This document shows, piece by piece, positions 61,609 through 64,000 of a DNA stretch of 64,000 nucleotides. Made by a program: the position numbers and the translations under genes. The notes beneath the pieces are model-generated. The model was given only the letters and a program-made list of their open reading frames with translations, was not told the origin of the DNA and searched no databases. How positions within the stretch are numbered: position 1 is the stretch's first letter; every line of letters begins with the position of its first letter. The stretch comes from CAZFLD01 sp964519835 (GTDB taxonomy: Bacteria > Spirochaetota > Spirochaetia > DSM-27196 > CAZFLD01): contig CAZFLD010000010.1 of the NCBI GenBank assembly GCA_964519835.1, forward strand, positions 19,122 to 83,121, read 5' to 3'.

Positions 61609-63036
61609 CACGTTGCCTCCGGAACCCGTCCAGTTCGTGTGAAAGTACTGGCCTCGCGGCTTGTCTTTCCGTTCGTAGGTGTGAGCACCAAAATAGTCTC
61701 TCTGCGCCTGGATCATGTTCGCCGGGAGCGACTCACAACGATAGCCGTCGTAGAACGCCAATGCGGAGGAAAACGCAGGAACGGGTATGCCCGCCTGTAC
61801 CGCATGAGCTACGACGGAGCGCCATCCCGACTGCTTATCCGCCAAGACTCGCGCAAAGTGATCGTCGAGGAGCAGGCTGTGGAGATCGCTGTTTCGCGTG
61901 AATGCCTTGGTGATGTCGGTTAGGAACGCGCTTCGAATGATACAACCGCCCCTCCAAAGGTCTGCGACAGCGCCGAAATCGATGTTCCATCGATGCTCTC
62001 GTGCGGCCTCGCGAATAAGCATAAAGCCTTGAGCATAGGAGACAATCTTGGCGGCAAGAAGCGCGGCCTCTATCTGGTCGATGAACTCTTTCCGCGAGAC
62101 CGAAATACCGGTGCTGACGCCCTTTAATACCTTGGATGCTTCGATTCGCTCCGACTTGAAGGACGAGAGACTGCGCGCTAGGACCGCTTCGATCACCAAC
62201 GTGACGGGAATACCCATATCGAGGGCGGACACACCCGTCCACTTGCCCGTGCCTTTCTGACCGGCGGCGTCAAGGATGTTCTCCAAAAGGGGAGCCCCGT
62301 CGGTGTCGTTGGTGCCCAGGATGTCCCGGGTGATCTCGATAAGAAAGCTGTCGAGGTCTCCTTCGTTCCACCGTGCGAACACTTCGCGCATCTCACCCGC
62401 CGACATGCCCAAGCCGTCGCGCATCAGGTGATACGCCTCGGCGATTAGCTGCATATCCCCGTACTCGATGCCGTTGTGCACCATTTTGACGTAGTGGCCG
62501 GCGCCGTCTTCGCCAATCCATGAGCAGCACGGGCGGCCGTCCGGAGTCTTGGCCGCGATCGACTGCAAAATCTCCTGAACCTTCGTCCATGCCTGCGGAT
62601 TTCCCCCCGGCATAATCGACGGACCGTGGCGTGCCCCCTCTTCGCCACCGGAGATGCCGGTGCCTATGTAGAGAATCCCACGCCGCGACAGATCAGAAGT
62701 GCGGCGGATCGTATCCTCAAAATGGCTGTTCCCGCCGTCGATGATGATGTCGCCACGATCCATGTGAGGGACTATCGAGTCGATGTACTTATCCACAACT
62801 TCGCCGGCCTTGACCATCAGCATGACTTTCCGAGGCGCGGCCAAGCTGTCCACAAAGTCTTGAATCGAGCTGGTGCCAAAAATACCCTCGCGGCCGTTTG
62901 CGGGTCCTGCGAGAAAGTCGTCGGTTTTTGCCTTGGTTCTATTGTAGACGGCGACGGAATACCCTTTGTCGTTGATGTTGAGTACAAGATTTTGGCCCAT
63001 AACGGCAAGACCGATAAGACCTATGTCCGCTTTCAT
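61585..63036 (-). CDS. gnd: 6-phosphogluconate dehydrogenase (decarboxylating)
   Basis: 483 residues, normal length. IGLIGLAVMGQNL binds NADP, IGTGISGGEEGARHGPS and HYVKMVHNGIEYGDMQLI hold the substrate and catalytic Lys, and the C-terminal tail is typical of the dimeric long form. It makes ribulose-5-phosphate, CO2 and NADPH. The ATG has a good binding site (AAGGAG). Confidence 0.97.
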   Translation of the reverse strand: MKADIGLIGLAVMGQNLVLNINDKGYSVAVYNRTKAKTDDFLAGPANGREGIFGTSSIQDFVDSLAAPRKVMLMVKAGEVVDKYIDSIVPHMDRGDIIIDGGNSHFEDTIRRTSDLSRRGILYIGTGISGGEEGARHGPSIMPGGNPQAWTKVQEILQSIAAKTPDGRPCCSWIGEDGAGHYVKMVHNGIEYGDMQLIAEAYHLMRDGLGMSAGEMREVFARWNEGDLDSFLIEITRDILGTNDTDGAPLLENILDAAGQKGTGKWTGVSALDMGIPVTLVIEAVLARSLSSFKSERIEASKVLKGVSTGISVSRKEFIDQIEAALLAAKIVSYAQGFMLIREAAREHRWNIDFGAVADLWRGGCIIRSAFLTDITKAFTRNSDLHSLLLDDHFARVLADKQSGWRSVVAHAVQAGIPVPAFSSALAFYDGYRCESLPANMIQAQRDYFGAHTYERKDKPRGQYFHTNWTGSGGNVSAGSYNA

Positions 63037-63066
63037 GCCTGCTCCTTCAGCGGGGTTTTGGCCATA

Positions 63067-63096
63067 GTACTACAACGTTAGTGCCGTCCGAGTCAA
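63067..63096 (-). promoter_or_regulatory. promoter of gnd
   Basis: On the minus strand TTGACT (63096-63091), an 18-nt spacer and TAGTAC (63072-63067) lie 30 nt before the gnd start. Confidence 0.5.
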
Positions 63097-63157
63097 ACGG
63101 AAACTCCACTTCCTCAAATCTCGGGCATGACCCATAAAGCACCCCCGCCGACCGCTA

Positions 63158-63186
63158 TTGACCAGCGAGCACTGCTCTAGTAGATT
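63158..63186 (+). promoter_or_regulatory. promoter of the small protein-dcd unit
   Basis: TTGACC (63158-63163), a 17-nt spacer and TAGATT (63181-63186), about 50 nt before the ATG at 63236. Confidence 0.75.
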
Positions 63187-63235
63187 GCGCGACGAACTCA
63201 TTCAACAGTAAACTCATCCTCGCAAGGAGGCTACA

Positions 63236-63409
63236 ATGGCTGGAAAGGCAATATCAAAAAACGCGCGACGCGTTGGTTCCCAGGATCTCGTGAGCCGATG
63301 GGGCGGCAAGATTCTGATGAAGTCCGTGTTTGAAAATGGCAAGATGCGGCACTTTGCCGTTTGCGAGAAGACCGGGAACGAGGCTCGCCGACCAAAAGAT
63401 CTGATGTAG
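63236..63409 (+). CDS. 57-residue basic protein, unknown
   Basis: A short gene with every sign of being real: a strong promoter, a perfect binding site AAGGAGG (63224-63230) at good spacing, and a basic, evenly composed product starting MAGKAISKNARRVG and ending RRPKDLM, with one Cys. It could bind RNA or DNA or be a ribosome-associated protein; I do not recognise a family. dcd follows 27 nt later and is probably co-transcribed. Confidence 0.75.
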   Translation: MAGKAISKNARRVGSQDLVSRWGGKILMKSVFENGKMRHFAVCEKTGNEARRPKDLM

Positions 63410-63436
63410 TCGGCCCGTCGCCGTGATCTGCAACTC

Positions 63437-63952
63437 ATGATTCTGTCCGGGAGGGAGATCGAACGCTCCCTTGGTTCCCGGATCAGAATCGATCCATACA
63501 ACCCAAAACAACTCAACCCAAACAGCTATAATCTCCGGCTTCACCAAGAGCTTCGTACGTACGTGGATAGCCCTCTGGACATGCGCCTGGAAAACAATTC
63601 CAAAGAGCTTGTTATCCCCCCGGATGGGCTATTGCTCGAGACGGGGAAACTGTACTTGGGGCGTACAATTGAGTACACGGAGACCGACGGCTTGGTTCCA
63701 ATGCTCGAGGGCCGCTCATCGATCGGTCGATTGGGGCTCTTTGTGCACGTGACCGCCGGATTCGGCGACGTCGGTTTCAAAGGCTACTGGACGCTCGAAG
63801 TGTTCTGCGTGCAGCCGATCCGTATCTACGCCGGGGTGGAGATTTGCCAGATTTTTTACCACTCGATCGAAGGCGACTACGATGTGTATCAAAGCAGCAA
63901 GTATCAGAACAACAAGGGAATCCAACACAGCATGTTGTTTAGGGAGTTTTGA
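63437..63952 (+). CDS. dcd: dCTP deaminase
   Basis: 171 residues. LSGREIERSLGS at the start, the substrate motif LEGRSSIGRLGLFVH and the catalytic region GDVGFKGYWTLEVF mark the Dcd/DUT superfamily, deaminase branch. It makes dUTP from dCTP for thymidylate synthesis; a bifunctional dCTP deaminase/dUTPase is possible and not distinguishable here. The stop codon coincides with the first base of a dispersed repeat. Confidence 0.93.
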   Translation: MILSGREIERSLGSRIRIDPYNPKQLNPNSYNLRLHQELRTYVDSPLDMRLENNSKELVIPPDGLLLETGKLYLGRTIEYTETDGLVPMLEGRSSIGRLGLFVHVTAGFGDVGFKGYWTLEVFCVQPIRIYAGVEICQIFYHSIEGDYDVYQSSKYQNNKGIQHSMLFREF

Positions 63953-63969
63953 CTGGTCCGAAGAGTGTG
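63952..63969 (+). repeat. second copy of the inverted-repeat arm
   Basis: ACTGGTCCGAAGAGTGTG is identical to the left arm of the 73-bp element at 39771-39843, in the same orientation and again just after a TTTTG stretch. The opposite arm is not seen before the window ends at 64000, so the element is either longer, partial or cut off. Confidence 0.8.
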
Positions 63970-64000
63970 AAGTCCCTACGCCTAACGCGTGTAGTCAACT

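Overview
The window (64 kb, GC-rich, one scaffold gap of ten Ns at 1633-1642) looks like a housekeeping stretch of a draft spirochaete chromosome, most likely a free-living or gut-type member of Spirochaetales. The reasons are family resemblance only: a long BB0020-like pyrophosphate-dependent phosphofructokinase, a spirochaete-like ribosomal protein S4, a CheY with an N-terminal extension, arginine deiminase plus ornithine carbamoyltransferase, acetate kinase and a flavodiiron protein. Together these suggest a fermentative, oxygen-tolerant anaerobe. No rRNA, CRISPR array, transposase or prophage was seen.

Layout. 1-1.7 kb: an AbrB-type antitoxin cut by the window edge, a decayed FN3 lipoprotein, and two tRNA-Leu(GAG) genes flanking the gap. 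1.8-8.1 kb: Crp/Fnr regulator, DUF2892 protein and class III nucleotide cyclase; an oxidoreductase/sugar isomerase pair; an amidase. 8.1-13.1 kb (minus): secreted protein, NrnA-like phosphoesterase, a sigma-factor-like protein, RdgB and PepF. 13.2-18 kb (minus): five tRNAs (His, Arg, Lys, Leu, Gly) followed by tig-clpP-clpX-argF. 18.5-30.4 kb: cupin, a long RarA, a secreted protein/beta-propeller lipoprotein/glycosyltransferase operon, a coiled-coil protein, a DEAD-box helicase and rpsD. 30.4-32.8 kb (minus): an HMA metal-binding protein and a MetE homologue whose active site looks lost. 32.8-39.5 kb: MoxR-DUF58-transglutaminase-FAD oxidoreductase-sigma54 activator, tightly packed and overlapping. 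39.5-40.3 kb: a regulatory island followed by cheY. 40.3-64 kb: phospholipase C-like protein, TPR protein, ackA, DUF2779 protein, acyl-CoA ligase, secreted protein, YhbY, iron ADH, pfp, fatty acid hydroxylase, galK/manA, YaiI, flavodiiron protein, TraB-like lipoprotein, asnS, arcA, aroG-type DAHP synthase, gnd, a 57-residue protein and dcd.

The most interesting region is 39515-39770. Directly after the gene for an NtrC-type response regulator lie two near-identical palindromes 41 bp apart, then a textbook sigma54 promoter, then a strong intrinsic terminator about 90 nt past the predicted start site, with no usable reading frame between. This is the architecture of a sigma54-dependent small RNA controlled by the neighbouring activator, comparable in layout to the LuxO-Qrr circuit of vibrios. 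The predicted RNA has an exposed run of six Cs that could pair with G-rich ribosome binding sites, including that of the sigma-like gene in this window.

A second pattern runs through the window: at least fifteen transcription units begin with a -10 hexamer only 6-9 nt before the start codon and no Shine-Dalgarno sequence, which suggests widespread leaderless mRNAs beside genes with ordinary ribosome binding sites.
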